64,000 nucleotides of DNA from Arthrobacter sp. AFG20 (GCF_002892795.1 NZ_PJMC01000021.1:1-64000); one strand, 5' to 3'; shown: positions 8,287-18,208, numbered from the stretch's first letter. The notes: generated from the letters alone by a model not told the origin. A program made the numbers and translations.

Positions 8287-8688
8287 ATGACCTTCAATTT
8301 GCCAAAAGCGACACCGGAAACGGCGCACTTCTGGAACGAAGTCAAAAAGGGGCGTCTCACCCTCCCCTACTGCCTTGATACCGGGCAGTACTTCTTTTAC
8401 CCACGCTCCTTCTCGCCCTTCACCGGCTCCCGGAACGTGGAGTGGCGGCAGACCAGCGGCAAAGCCACGCTGCACTCCTACGTCATCAACCACCGTCCGC
8501 TGCCGGGCCGGGACGTCATCTCGCCGGTAATCGCGCTGGTCAAGCTGGCCGAAGGCCCGGTGCTGATGTCCAACATCGTTGACATCGAACCGGATCCCGC
8601 ACAGCTGAACCTCGACATGCCGCTGAATGTGAAGTTCGTGCAGATCGAGGGCGTAACCGTCCCGGTCTTTGCCCCGGAAGGAGCTTAA
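8287..8688 (+). CDS. DUF35 OB-fold protein with a degenerate zinc ribbon
   Basis: A 133-residue partner protein. The family joins an N-terminal rubredoxin-like zinc ribbon to an OB fold and forms complexes with thiolase-like enzymes (for example ChsH2 with Ltp2 in steroid side-chain degradation, known from the family). It begins with the usual helix ATPETAHFWNEVKKG and keeps the layout L-x-YC...FYPRSFSP...W...SGKATLHSYV. Only one of the four zinc cysteines remains (YCLDTG; SPFTGS in place of CPxCGS), so zinc binding is doubtful. The ATG follows AAGGAGAAAGCC. It overlaps the thiolase by one base, so the two are probably co-translated. Confidence 0.85.
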   Translation: MTFNLPKATPETAHFWNEVKKGRLTLPYCLDTGQYFFYPRSFSPFTGSRNVEWRQTSGKATLHSYVINHRPLPGRDVISPVIALVKLAEGPVLMSNIVDIEPDPAQLNLDMPLNVKFVQIEGVTVPVFAPEGA

Positions 8689-9860
8689 TGATGTCCCACA
8701 CCGCAACCTCCATGCACGGTGGAAACATCTCCGTTATTGGAGCCGCCGAAACCACCGAAATCGGCAGTCTGCCGCACATGTCCATGCTGGACCTGCACGC
8801 CGACGCCGCGCTGAACGCCTTGGCTGACGCGGGTCTCACCATCGCCGACATCGACGGGGTGGCCACTGCCGGGCCTATGGCCTTGGAAGTCAGCCATCAT
8901 CTGGGCATCAACCCCCGTTGGGTAGACGGCACCATGGTCGGCGGCGGCAGCTTCATGCTGCTCGTCCGCCACGCAGCAGCGGCAATCGCCGCCGGGGCCG
9001 CCACCACTGTACTCATCACTCACGGCGAGTCCGGCCGCTCCCGGATCGGGATGAACGCCTGGGAACGTTCCCCGGAATCGTTCGTCGGACAATTCGAGCT
9101 CCCCTACGGGGCCGAATTTCCCTACACAACCTTCACCGTGCCGGCCCTGCGGTTCCTACATGAGCGCGGCATGTCCCCAGACGATTTGGCCACGGTGGTC
9201 CTGGCGCAGCGGGAATGGTCTGCCAAGAATCCCCGCGCCCTCAAGCGCGACATCATCACCCGGGACGAAGTTATGAACGCACCCATGGTCGCCTACCCCT
9301 TCACTAAGGAAATGTGCTGCGTCGTCACCGATGGTGGCGGCGCCCTCATCCTCACCTCGGCCGAACGTGCAGCAGACCTGCCCGTCGGCGACCGTGCCGT
9401 CTACCTGCTCGGTTCCGGCGAAGCCACCGAGGCTCCGTTGGTATCCCAAATGACGGAGACTGGTTCCTTCCATGCCTTCCGACGCTCCAGCGCCGAGGCA
9501 TTCTCCACCGCTGGCTTGGACCATGCCGACATCGATCACCTGATGATCTATGACGCCTTCGCCCACCTGCCCCTGTACGGGCTGGAGGATCTGGGATTCG
9601 TTGCTCGCGGGGAATCCGCGGCGTTCATCGCTGAAGGTCATACGATTCCAGGAGGCAGACTGCCCATGAATACCAACGGTGGTGGTCTTGCCTATACTCA
9701 CACCGGCATGTACGGCATGTTCGCCATCCAGGAGGCCATCCGACAGCTCCGTGGTGAAGCCGCTGCCCAGGTGCCGGACGTGCGGACCAGCTTCGTCCAG
9801 GGCGTCGGATTCTACTTTGCCTCCGGCGCAAGCCTCATTTTCTCGAACCAACGTCCTTGA
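8688..9860 (+). CDS. Thiolase-superfamily protein (SCP2/Ltp2-like, no nucleophilic cysteine)
   Basis: A 390-residue thiolase-fold protein with N-terminal VIGAAETTEIG, the linker helix HADAALNALADAGL, and the C-terminal glycine segment PMNTNGGGLAYTHTGMYG. At the position of the thiolase nucleophile (CxSG) it has VGGGSFM, without cysteine. It is therefore more like SCPx/Ltp2 proteins, some of which are retro-aldolases acting with a DUF35 partner, than like a classical acyl-CoA thiolase. The partner gene overlaps its start. Role inferred: C-C cleavage or condensation of an acyl-CoA. It is controlled by the TetR operator upstream. Confidence 0.85.
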   Translation: MMSHTATSMHGGNISVIGAAETTEIGSLPHMSMLDLHADAALNALADAGLTIADIDGVATAGPMALEVSHHLGINPRWVDGTMVGGGSFMLLVRHAAAAIAAGAATTVLITHGESGRSRIGMNAWERSPESFVGQFELPYGAEFPYTTFTVPALRFLHERGMSPDDLATVVLAQREWSAKNPRALKRDIITRDEVMNAPMVAYPFTKEMCCVVTDGGGALILTSAERAADLPVGDRAVYLLGSGEATEAPLVSQMTETGSFHAFRRSSAEAFSTAGLDHADIDHLMIYDAFAHLPLYGLEDLGFVARGESAAFIAEGHTIPGGRLPMNTNGGGLAYTHTGMYGMFAIQEAIRQLRGEAAAQVPDVRTSFVQGVGFYFASGASLIFSNQRP

Positions 9861-9951
9861 CAAGAATCCGTGGACTTCCCCGCGCCTAATGCGTCCGCTC
9901 CTTAACGGATTTGCACACATCGTCGATATTAAGACAACGGAGTCAAAAGAG

Positions 9952-11385
9952 ATGAACCCAGAAACCCAGCGAGCGAATCACACCGCGTCGCAAGTAGTAA
10001 GCGCCCGCATGGACCGGCTGCCGAAGCTCACCCGCACCCATCGACGAAACATCTTCATCCTAATTGCGCTCTTCACCTTCGACTTGATCGATATAGGCAC
10101 GCTTGCGCTTGTCGCGCCCGCGGTACGGGCCGAGTGGGGCATGTCCCTTGAGGCGGTAGGGGTCCTTACGTCCACCACATTCATCGGTATGACGATCGGT
10201 GCCATCGTCGCAGGCCGCGTGGCAGACCGCATAGGGCGCAAGCCCACGCTGATCACAGCTGTTGTCGTCTTCTCCACCGGTTCGCTACTCTCGGCCTTCG
10301 CCACCGGACCGGAATGGCTAGGCTGGGCCCGCGTTGTCACCGGCATCGGCATCGGAGCGACCAGCGGTATCATCCTCGTGCTGGTCTCGGAGATGTTCCC
10401 CAAGCCCCTGCGCGGGCGCATGATGGCGGTCATCTACGGAGTTTCCGCAATCAGCGTACCGCTCATGGCACTGTTGGCTCGCGTCGTTATCCCCGCCGGC
10501 CTTTGGCACGTCATCTTCCTAGTGGGGTCCGGCGGCTTCATCGTCGCGTTGCTTGCCATCAAACTGCTTCCCGAGTCGCCCCGCTGGATGGCGGCGCAAG
10601 GCCGATTGGAGCAGGCAGAGGCCGAGATGTCGCGATTTGAGGCGGAGTACGAGGAAGAGACCGGAAAGCAGCTCCCGCCGCCCATATACCAGGATCACCA
10701 GTCGTCTGCGACGGGATCCATTTTCGACATCTTCCGCAAGCGTGTCATTGGCCGGACCATCGTGGGCAGCAGCCTGTTCATCCTGGCGACGGTCCTCAAC
10801 TATGGTCTAAATTCTTGGTTCCCGGTGATCCTGATCGAGCGCGGGTATCCAATAGCAGACGCATACAGCTTCCTCCTAGTGCTTTCGTGCGCGAACTTCC
10901 TCGGAGCCTTGCTTTCTTCTACGGTAATCGACCGCTTCGAACGCAAATGGCTCATCCTGGGGGCATCGATTATTCTCGGCCTGATTTACATGGTCATAGG
11001 TTTCGTCGATAACGTTCCCGTACTCCTCATCTTCGGATTCAGCGCAGGTTTCGTGCAAAACGCCATCACCACGACGGTGTTCACCTACATGCCAGAAATT
11101 TTCCCCGTGGAAATCCGTGGCCAGGGCAGCGGTTTCTCGAACGGCATCGGTCGACTCGGCGGTATCGCCAACTCCCTGCTCATCGGCGTGATCATTGCGA
11201 CCTTCGCGACCGAAGGTGTCTTCGTCTACCTGACGGTTATCTGCGCCCTAATGGTTGTCGTGGCGCTGTTCGGTCCGGTGATGGGAATCCGCACCGCACA
11301 CCTCACTCTCAAGCAAGATAAGCAAACTGCGGCCCAACAGGTGGTCGTTGCAGCACAGCAGCTCCCCGAGGCGGCAGACAGGTAG
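9952..11385 (+). CDS. MFS transporter, sugar-porter/AAHS-like
   Basis: A 477-residue, 12-helix permease. The signature motifs are AGRVADRIGRKPTL between helices 2 and 3, LVSEMFPKPLRGRM after helix 4, LPESPRWMAAQGRLEQAE after helix 6, and PEIFPVEIRGQGSGFSNGIGRLGG in the second half. These are shared by sugar porters and aromatic acid:H+ symporters. The ATG at 9952 is chosen because the preceding 270 bases overlap the thiolase and its frame upstream is shadow. Ribosome binding is weak (AAAAGAG). It likely imports the substrate handled by the surrounding CoA-ester genes; the substrate is unknown. Confidence 0.85.
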   Translation: MNPETQRANHTASQVVSARMDRLPKLTRTHRRNIFILIALFTFDLIDIGTLALVAPAVRAEWGMSLEAVGVLTSTTFIGMTIGAIVAGRVADRIGRKPTLITAVVVFSTGSLLSAFATGPEWLGWARVVTGIGIGATSGIILVLVSEMFPKPLRGRMMAVIYGVSAISVPLMALLARVVIPAGLWHVIFLVGSGGFIVALLAIKLLPESPRWMAAQGRLEQAEAEMSRFEAEYEEETGKQLPPPIYQDHQSSATGSIFDIFRKRVIGRTIVGSSLFILATVLNYGLNSWFPVILIERGYPIADAYSFLLVLSCANFLGALLSSTVIDRFERKWLILGASIILGLIYMVIGFVDNVPVLLIFGFSAGFVQNAITTTVFTYMPEIFPVEIRGQGSGFSNGIGRLGGIANSLLIGVIIATFATEGVFVYLTVICALMVVVALFGPVMGIRTAHLTLKQDKQTAAQQVVVAAQQLPEAADR

Positions 11386-11542
11386 GAGTCCCGCCTGCCG
11401 CCGCCCGAAGAGGCGGCAACAGACGCCATACCCACCACACCCGGTAAACGCCCTGCTTGCACGAGACGCACCTAGACCGCGGAAGTATCCGGACTGCGGG
11501 CGGCTGTCACTTACATCTTCATCACGGAAGGAATCATTCATC

Positions 11543-12400
11543 ATGACTATAGAAATGTCCGATCTGTCCTACTTGTCCTACGTCGGCAAAACGGGAGAAG
11601 CGACCACCCGATCCTGGAAGTCACAGGACTCGCTTCTCTACGCCGTCGCCGTCGGTGCGGGCGGCGGCGACCCTGCGAGGGAACTCGAGTTTACGACCGA
11701 GAACTCTCACGTTGCCCAGCGCGTCCTTCCGTCGTTTGTCTGCGTCGCGGCCACCGCTCCGTTGCCGGACGGCTTCTCAGTCGATATGACCAAGATGCTT
11801 CATGCCGAGATGAGCTTCGAGCTCTTCCGGGAGCTGGAGCCATCGGGATCGGTCGTGTCGGTCGCTAAAATCGACAGCGTCTACGACAAGGGCACGGGTG
11901 CGCTCGTTTCCTTTTCCACGGAAGTGCGTGATTCCTCCACGAACGAGCTTGTCGCCCGCCTCGGATCCGGAATGTTCCTTCGCGGCGAGGGCAACTTCGG
12001 CGGAGAGCGAGGGCCGAAAGACGACTGGCAACTGCCTGCCCGCACTCCTGACAACACCGTGGTATACAAGACACTCAGGGAACAGGCGCTGATCTACCGC
12101 CTCACTGGCGACCGAAACCCTCTGCACAGCGATCCCGCCTTCGCTAGGAGCGCAGGCTTCGATGCGCCGATCTTGCACGGAATGTGCACGTACGGGTTTA
12201 CCGCCCGGGGACTGCTTCACGCCGTCGCTGGTGGTGATCCTGCACGCTTTGGATCGATGTACGGACGATTCAGCAAGAGCGTCACCCCGGGGGAGACCTT
12301 GACTATTCAGGTCTGGCTGACCGAGGGCGGTGCCCAGTTTCGCACTCTGGACAGTGACGGTGACGTGGTCATCGATCGCGGCAGGGTAATGCTGCGATGA
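11543..12400 (+). CDS. MaoC-family enoyl-CoA hydratase (hydratase 2, double hot-dog)
   Basis: A 285-residue double hot-dog protein. The C-terminal half carries the hydratase-2 motif YRLTGDRNPLHSDPAF (about 185-200), with D190, N192 and H195 as the expected catalytic set, followed by PILHGMC. The N-terminal half is the inactive, substrate-cradling repeat. Enzymes of this type hydrate trans-2-enoyl-CoA to (R)-3-hydroxyacyl-CoA, as in MFE-2. The ATG follows GGAAGGAATC. It overlaps the first CaiB remnant by 4 bp (ATGA), so they once formed an operon. The SDR at 6176 is also MFE-2-like; the two could act in sequence. Confidence 0.88.
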   Translation: MTIEMSDLSYLSYVGKTGEATTRSWKSQDSLLYAVAVGAGGGDPARELEFTTENSHVAQRVLPSFVCVAATAPLPDGFSVDMTKMLHAEMSFELFRELEPSGSVVSVAKIDSVYDKGTGALVSFSTEVRDSSTNELVARLGSGMFLRGEGNFGGERGPKDDWQLPARTPDNTVVYKTLREQALIYRLTGDRNPLHSDPAFARSAGFDAPILHGMCTYGFTARGLLHAVAGGDPARFGSMYGRFSKSVTPGETLTIQVWLTEGGAQFRTLDSDGDVVIDRGRVMLR

Positions 12401-13410
12401 CTGCGTTCAAGGGTCTCCCCGTCCTCGATTACAGCACGGGGGTGGCTGGGCCGGTGGCGGGGATGTTCTTCGCAGACTGCGGGGCCGACGTCATCAAGGT
12501 GGACGCACCTTCGCTGGATTCCGCGCTTGATCGGCCTGGCTATGCTCGTGGAACCGCAACAAGCGAAGCGTTCTTCTGGATCCCGGGCAGCCGAAAGACC
12601 GGGGTTGAATAGCGGCAAGTGTGCGGGGAGCTGACGTCTGCTTCTTCGGTGATGGTGCCGCGCTGGCCGCCTGAGGCACCGAGGCCGAAGTCTCGGCGGA
12701 GCAGAATCACGAGTTGGCGGTTTTATCGCTTCCCGTCTATCTTCCTGACTATGGCCCCCTGGTTGGGAGGGGAATCGCACTGGTTGCTCCTGCGCCCACT
12801 GGGCAGGCGATGCGGCAGCCCTCTGTCACCGGCGGCTCGATCAAGTCGATCTGTCCGCACCTCCTCTATACACACGGCACTTGGGCGGCGGCCTCAGGCG
12901 TATCGGCTCTGGTGGAGCGCACGATTTCAGGCCGTGGCTAACAGGTTACGGTCTCGGGCAACCAGGTAGCCATGCAAGCAATGATCAACTCGCTGCACGT
13001 CGACCCGGAGCTTCCTGACCCGCCGACAACTGTCGGCCCGATGCGACGGCACCCCACCTATCGGCACTTCGAATGCGCTGATGGGCTATGGATCTCACTG
13101 GGAGCTCTCGGCCCAAAGTTCGAGACCAACCTTCTTCGGTCTCTCGGTCTCGACGAGATCCTAATCGACCCGCGTATCCAGGGCGTGACGGCCAAAGCGG
13201 CACTCCCGGAAAACCTGCCGTGGTGCAGTGAGCTAATCACGGGTGCATTTGCCAGCCGCAGTCGACCCGAGCTGCTTGATCTGATCACCGCCGTGGGCAT
13301 TCCCTGCGGCCCCAGTGAACTCTCGGAAGGATTGGTTCAACAGGGAGCAGATTCGGGCAATAGGCATGGATACCGACCTTCAGCACCCTATCGGGGGACA
13401 CGTTGAACTG
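12397..13410 (+). pseudogene. CaiB/BaiF (family III) CoA-transferase, first copy, frameshifted
   Basis: Starts with an ATGA overlap to the hydratase and reads VLDYSTGVAGPVAGMFFADCGADVIKVD, the family N-terminus, but ends at a stop at 12610. Other frames continue with LSLPVYLPDYGPL, HGTWAAASGVSALVERT, and from 12972 HPTYRHFECADGLWISLGALGPKF and PELLDLITAVGIPCGP. At least three frame changes are needed. The aspartate-bearing segment is not recovered intact. Inactive. Confidence 0.75.
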
Positions 13411-13511
13411 CTTGGTATCCCGATCGTTCTGACCAGATCGTCCGGAAAAGTACGTACGCGCGCTCCGTCCCCGGGCGAGCAAACGGCATCGCACCCTGGG
13501 CGACCAATCCG

Positions 13512-14682
13512 ATGTCAGACCCGCTGCCTCCTCGCTACGTTCCAGGGCCTTTGATTGGATTCCGCATCGTGAACATAGGCACGTTCGTCGCGTCTCCTTA
13601 TGCGGGGATGCTGTTGAGCCAGCTTGGGGCGGATTTTCCAACCGCCGAGCCGCTCACCGGCGACCCATTCCGTGTCTCGGGCTATGCGTTCAATCGTGAG
13701 ATGCGCAGCGTCGCATTGACCTCTCCCTGGAGGAAGGGCGAAGTGCATTCCACCGCATTGCCGCGACATGTGACATTGTCATCGAGGCGATGCGTCGGGG
13801 GGTGGCGGCGAAGCTCGGCGTCGTCTACGAGAAGCTACGGCAGCATAAGCCTGACATCATCACTCAAACGCTCACTGGCTATGGTGAGGGCGGGCCGCTG
13901 TCCGCTCGTCGTGGGGTGAACATGGTCAATCAGGCCGAGAGCGGCATGATCTGCCTGGGGCGCGGATGATGACCGATCGCAAACACCATTGCGATCAATG
14001 ATGTCGCAACCGCAGCACTAAGCGCCCTCGACTGCGTGATCGCGTTGTATCACCGTCAAATGACGGGTGAGGGCCAGCGGACGTGGGATTCGCTTGCGGC
14101 GACCTCGGTCTTCCTCCAAATGGGAGACATGGTGCGGTTCGCCGACCGCATGCCGGCGCGGGTGGCACATGAAGACCCCGAGAGGTCTCGGACCGGTCCA
14201 GTCCTTCTATCACACCGCCGACGGCTGGATCTACCTGGATGCAGGGCGAATCATGGGGGAAACAACTGCGCGTTTTCGTCAGGTGGCGATCCTGCGGGCG
14301 TCCGAACGCCCAGAGGATTTGACCGGCAGGATACGAGCGATGACGTCCCCTGAAGCGATCGCCCAGCTCTCGATAGCAGGGATTCCAGCTACCACAGCGA
14401 GGAATGTCAGACGTTCTTCGCGACCAACGTCTTCTCGACGCAGAGATGTACCATGTCAGCATAAGTGACGACGGGCATAGCTTGATGCAGACGGGCCACT
14501 ACGCCGGGTTCAGCAGAACTCAACGACCTGGTCCAATGATTCCTCCCGGTGCGGGGGAGCATTCACGCAAAGTCCTCAAAGAGGCAGGTCTGGCTGCCGA
14601 AGAGATCAATTCCCTGATTAGCTGCCAAGCCGTAATTAGTGGCGACAAAGTCGCGCATATCCTACCCATCTCATATCGATGA
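13512..14682 (+). pseudogene. CaiB/BaiF CoA-transferase, second copy, frameshifted
   Basis: Opens VPGPLIGFRIVNIGTFVASPYAGMLLSQLGAD with EPLTGDPFRVSGYAFNR, a clear family III N-terminus. It then shifts near 13740 to CDIVIEAMRRG, VYEKLRQHKPDIITQTLTGYG and GPLSARRGVN, then to ALDCVIALYHRQMTGEGQ, then to a tail with FYHTADGWIYLDAGR, LDAEMYHVS and GAGEHSRKVLKEAGL. The whole length is represented but broken at several points. The two copies are distinct genes, not one duplicated segment. Confidence 0.75.
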
Positions 14683-14750
14683 ACCAAAGCAGGGGACGAG
14701 GCAGCCGGCTTCGTCCCCTGCTGATTCTTCTTCCCGCCCGACCGCAAAGG

Positions 14751-14865
14751 ATCATCGGTCGGCCCCGACAAAGTGAAATACCTGCTCATCACCACCGAAA
14801 CAATCGATTCGACACTCGCCTTCGAGTGGGGGATGCTAACCAGTATCGTGTCAACCACGGGCAGG
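14751..14865 (+). pseudogene. Possible enoyl-CoA hydratase fragment
   Basis: A short stretch reads GPDKVKYLLITTETIDSTL then AFEWGMLTSIV. It resembles the crotonase segment GxxxAxELLLTGRxxxAxxAxxxGLVxxVV. It is only about 38 residues long and cut off on both sides, so the call is tentative. Confidence 0.4.
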
Positions 14866-15190
14866 TGCGACAGTCGACGCTACTTGCCCCCGGCGCCTCG
14901 AACCCGGCGTCCTCAAGGGCGATCAGGTTCCTCGCGGAGAGCATTTCGGCGTCGGTGATGACGACTATGTGGGCGGAGTAGCCTCGGGCTTTTTCCTCTA
15001 GAACAGGTGCACCTCCAGGAAACCCTCCCGGTCCACGAGGATCCCGACTTAGGTCTTCGGGTCGACGCGGTGTTCCTTGCTCATCCCGACCTTACGCAGC
15101 TCGTCCTCGTTCTCGAAGTGGAGCATAGTGTCGTCGTAGAACATGCTCATAGTATGCAGCTCATGGCCTCCGAGACCCATCATGCGGATG
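14860..15190 (-). pseudogene. IS1634-family transposase fragment
   Basis: The minus strand reads MFYDDTMLHFENEDELRKVG, MSKEHRVDP and LVDREGFLEVHLF, then, after a frame change, SAHIVVITDAEMLSARNLI and ALEDAGFE. This is the order of the catalytic-core segments of IS1634/IS1549 transposases (YDxTTLYFE, KxGRxDPPQVxxGLxVDxxGxPL, VVADAGM). Both ends are missing. It sits between the decayed CaiB gene and the acyl-CoA ligase. Confidence 0.65.
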
Positions 15191-15223
15191 AGGCGGCTGG
15201 GCAACGCTGCACTCCTGCCCTGA

Positions 15224-16810
15224 TTAAGGGCGCCTTAAGTGAGCGCTGGTAGCCAATTGAGGCTCATAGGTTTGCCTGAGTGAAGCCCGCGAAGCCTTGC
15301 CCGCGGCATTGCGTGGGAAGTCGGCTACAAAAATGTATTGCTTAGGCCGCTTATACGAGGCAAGAGATTTCTTTGAGAATTCGATCAACTCTTGTCTCAG
15401 CTCAGAACTAGGTTCTGGCCCATCCGTAAGTTTGATGACCGCGACCACTCGTTGGCCCCACTCGTCGTCGGGCGCTCCGAAGACTCCGATATCGTCAACG
15501 CGGGGGTGAGACATGAACGCCGCCTCGACTTCGGCTGGATAGACGTTTACGCCACCCGAGATAATAAGGTCGCTTCGCCGATCTTGCACGTATAGATAGC
15601 CATCGGAATCTAGATGGCCGAAATCGCCGACCGTGACGTATTCGCCGTGCCTACTCGTCGCCGTTTTGCCGGGATCACCCAGGTATTCAAACGGAAGCGT
15701 TGACTTGACGTAGATCAGCCCATCGACACCAGGCTCCACCTCAGCTTGGTTGTCGTCGAGGATTACGACCGTGTTGGCTGCAGGCTTTCCTACCGTTCCC
15801 GGCTTTTGAAGCCATTCAGCCGAGGAAACTCTAGCCTGCACCATGCCCTCGGTGGAGCCGAAGTACTCCCAGATGACAGGGCCCCACCATTCGATCATTC
15901 GGCGCTTTAGACTTGGTGGACACGGGGCTCCAGCATGATTTACAACTTGTAGGCTGGAGTGATCATAGCGATCCCTCACCTCCTTGGAGAGCGCAAGTAG
16001 ACGGTGAAAATGGGTCGGCACCATGTGTGTATCGGTAACGTGATATTTCTCTATGTCTCGTAGGACCAACTCGGCATTGAATTCCTCGTGCAGGACGAGA
16101 GTGTGACCGAGGTGCAGTGAACCGGTGGCGACGCCACCCGGACCCGAATGGTACAAGGGCGAGCAGACGAGATGAGCCCCGGTTTCCGACAGCGTTCCTC
16201 GCACGATCACCATATCGGTGAAATTCCGTGCCATTGCCGAAGGCGACGCATCGAACATTTGGCGCTTGACGCCCTTCGGCTTACCGGTGGTACCAGACGT
16301 GTAGTAAAGGTAGTTTCCTGCACGAGCATCTTCAGGAGGGCTGTCCGGATATCCATCGCCGAGATCTTGATACTGGTGCCAACCGGGGATCGCCGCTCCG
16401 ATCGAGTAGCGATCAAGCGGCAACGTTTCCAGAACTGACAGCCTCCGTGCATCTTCTGGGCTCGCGATCAATACTTTGGCGTCGCTGTCGCGGAGTATGT
16501 ACTCGAGCTCGTGTGGCTGAAGGTGCCAATTGATGGGCAGGAAGTACAGACCGATCTGTTGAGCCGCTAAAGAGACTTCCCAGAATTCACGCCCATTCCT
16601 CACGACGGCCGACACCACGTCGCCCGGTCTTAAGGCGAGGTCTCTAAGATGGTGGCTAATCATATTGGAGCGGTCGATCAGCTCCCCGTAGGAAACCGCC
16701 ACGTCTTTCGTAATGAGTGCAATTCGGTTGGGGTCCTTCCGAGCCCACTCGTACGCCCCGCGGGCGCCCTCATTTACTTGCGCGGAGTGCACCAAGTTCT
16801 TCATTGTCAT
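15224..16810 (-). CDS. Acyl-CoA synthetase (AMP-forming)
   Basis: A 528-residue ANL-superfamily ligase activating a carboxylic acid to its CoA thioester via an acyl-AMP. Motifs in order: YYTSGTTGKPKGVKRQ (AMP-binding P-loop), EYFGSTEGMV (A5), VTVGDFGHLDSDGYLYVQDR (A7), SGGVNVYPAEVE (A8 hinge) and the C-terminal lysine in NAAGKASRASLR. The ATG at 16810 has a GGAGG site 7 nt upstream; longer frames lack one. Relatives include FadD4-like and bile-acid/steroid CoA ligases, so a cyclic or bulky acid is possible. It faces the hydratase/CaiB block, whose CoA-transferases are dead; it may be the only live acid-activating gene here. Confidence 0.88.
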   Translation of the reverse strand: MTMKNLVHSAQVNEGARGAYEWARKDPNRIALITKDVAVSYGELIDRSNMISHHLRDLALRPGDVVSAVVRNGREFWEVSLAAQQIGLYFLPINWHLQPHELEYILRDSDAKVLIASPEDARRLSVLETLPLDRYSIGAAIPGWHQYQDLGDGYPDSPPEDARAGNYLYYTSGTTGKPKGVKRQMFDASPSAMARNFTDMVIVRGTLSETGAHLVCSPLYHSGPGGVATGSLHLGHTLVLHEEFNAELVLRDIEKYHVTDTHMVPTHFHRLLALSKEVRDRYDHSSLQVVNHAGAPCPPSLKRRMIEWWGPVIWEYFGSTEGMVQARVSSAEWLQKPGTVGKPAANTVVILDDNQAEVEPGVDGLIYVKSTLPFEYLGDPGKTATSRHGEYVTVGDFGHLDSDGYLYVQDRRSDLIISGGVNVYPAEVEAAFMSHPRVDDIGVFGAPDDEWGQRVVAVIKLTDGPEPSSELRQELIEFSKKSLASYKRPKQYIFVADFPRNAAGKASRASLRQTYEPQLATSAHLRRP

Positions 16811-16914
16811 TCTTTTGCCTCCGTTCTCCATTGAATTTCCAGCAGGCCTTATCAAACATCTCGTCCATCATATCGCATGCGGCTGTCGATAGGCGACTGT
16901 CGTCAGCCGACGGC

Positions 16915-17099
16915 GCTCAATGGGCCGCGGTGTCCTGCGTCCGGGAGGCGGTGCAAAACAGTGGGGTCTTGGTGAGCATGTCGTCCAGGCGGCGGCGGGT
17001 GGTGCGGTGTTTGCGAGCGTTGACCAGGGTCATGAACTGCCCGCAGGCAGTTCCAGCCCGGCGAACGAGTCATATTCCGGCAGCAGGTTTCGGGTCTTA
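16915..17099 (-). pseudogene. Tail of an unidentified mobile-element protein
   Basis: The minus strand reads LLPEYDSFAGLELPAG, then in another frame FMTLVNARKHRTTRRRLDDM and LTKTPLFCTASRTQDTAAH with a stop at 16918. The sequence looks protein-like and sits beside transposase debris, but I cannot name the family. About 60 residues with one frame change. Confidence 0.35.
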
Positions 17100-17745
17100 G
17101 GGCTCGAGGTCGGCTTTGGCGGCTTTCACCTGGTCCTCCACCCCGCCTTTCGAGGCCCGGATCGGGCAGTCAGCAAGTTTAGAACCTCGACGGAATAGTG
17201 CTTCGCGTAGGCGGCGTGGATCTCGGAGCAGGCCACCCTGGAGTGGTCACAGATCGCGGAGTCCAGGTAGGCGTAGGCGGCCCCGCACCCGTTCTTGTTG
17301 CCCTTCACCCAGCCCAGGTGCGGGGTCCGCCGCCCTCTGGGATCCGGCCGACTTGCTTCACGTGCACGTGCATCAGATCGGCGGGCCACTCGAGTTCGTA
17401 GCGCAGCGGTTTGGCCTTTCGCACCCCATCCAGGTGTTCAGGTCGATATGCCAAAGCAGAGGCACCCGGTAGCGGTTGAGGACCTTCGACGCCGTCGCCT
17501 GCGGCAACCCCGGATGTTAATGGATCCGGGCGGACCCGCCGCCTGCTCACCCGCAGCGCGACGTTGTGACGCTCCGTCCGCTGTGATGTCCGGTTCGGTA
17601 AGTGATGGGGCCGGGGCGAGCGCTCTCCAGCTCGGCCTCGCCCTCCGCCCGAAAGCGGGCCACTCATTTGGACAGGTGCCGGGGGAGACCTGCAGGCGCT
17701 GGAACCAAATGGACGCGCAAGCTCTTCGCGCGACTGGAGTAAATA
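17100..17745 (-). pseudogene. IS481-family transposase, degenerate
   Basis: On the minus strand the order is KWVARFRAEGEAEL (HTH region), NRYRVPLLWHIDLNT, ELEWPADLMHVHVKQVGRIP (first catalytic segment, DxKxLGRIP in intact members, with aspartate replaced by histidine/valine context), then GAAYAYLDSAICDHSRVACSEIH (second catalytic segment). Several frame changes and stops occur and the glutamate end is missing. The family assignment is good; the element is dead. Confidence 0.7.
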
Positions 17746-17777
17746 GGAGTTGTTGACAGCCTTATCCATCGCGTCAT

Positions 17778-18158
17778 CTAGATGCTTGTCCAAAGAGTAG
17801 TAGTGCGTCTGGCATGGTCTTTGGCCTGAACAAGCTGCACAGCAGAAGAAAAGCCGGCTGGAAAAAATAAGTGCATCAACGCGTGCGCCGCTAGGGAGGC
17901 AGCTTTGCGCTCAAGAGCTTCCCCAAGTTCAAAAGAGCTCGTCGGCTTAATCAAGCGATATCTCCGTTGCGACCACACCTCGCCCCCGGTAACGCGTCGC
18001 TCGGACAGCTCGACCTCAGCCAGCACCGTTCCGGGCGGCAGGCGCCACTCGAGAGTGTCGTCAAGCAGGGATACATACGCCCGTTCACGGCACGCATTCG
18101 GTCCCTTCCATAAAATGAAAGGTTCATCAGGCCTCAATGTATACAAACACCGCCTCAA
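17778..18158 (-). pseudogene. GntR-family regulator, N-terminal remnant
   Basis: The frame contains RERAYVSLLDDTLEWRLPPG then TVLAEVELSER, which matches the first helices of a GntR winged HTH (xxLxxxIlxGxLxPGxxLxExxLAExL). Directly after SER the expected GVSRTPVREAL is replaced by unrelated sequence (VTGGEVWSQRRYRL). There is no convincing start codon. TGTATACA sites near its 5' end (18138, 18200) look like its own former operators. Probably inactive. Confidence 0.5.
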
Positions 18159-18208
18159 AAGAAATATTTCGGCCTATGGGTCGGTTCTTAGTCCATTTGT
18201 GTATACAC
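18138..18208. promoter_or_regulatory. Pair of TGTATACA palindromes
   Basis: TGTATACA occurs at 18138-18145 and within the 10-bp palindrome GTGTATACAC at 18199-18208, 62 bp apart. Short TGTATACA-type palindromes are common operators of GntR (FCD/VanR) regulators. They lie between the GntR remnant and the pntAB operon. Confidence 0.45.
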
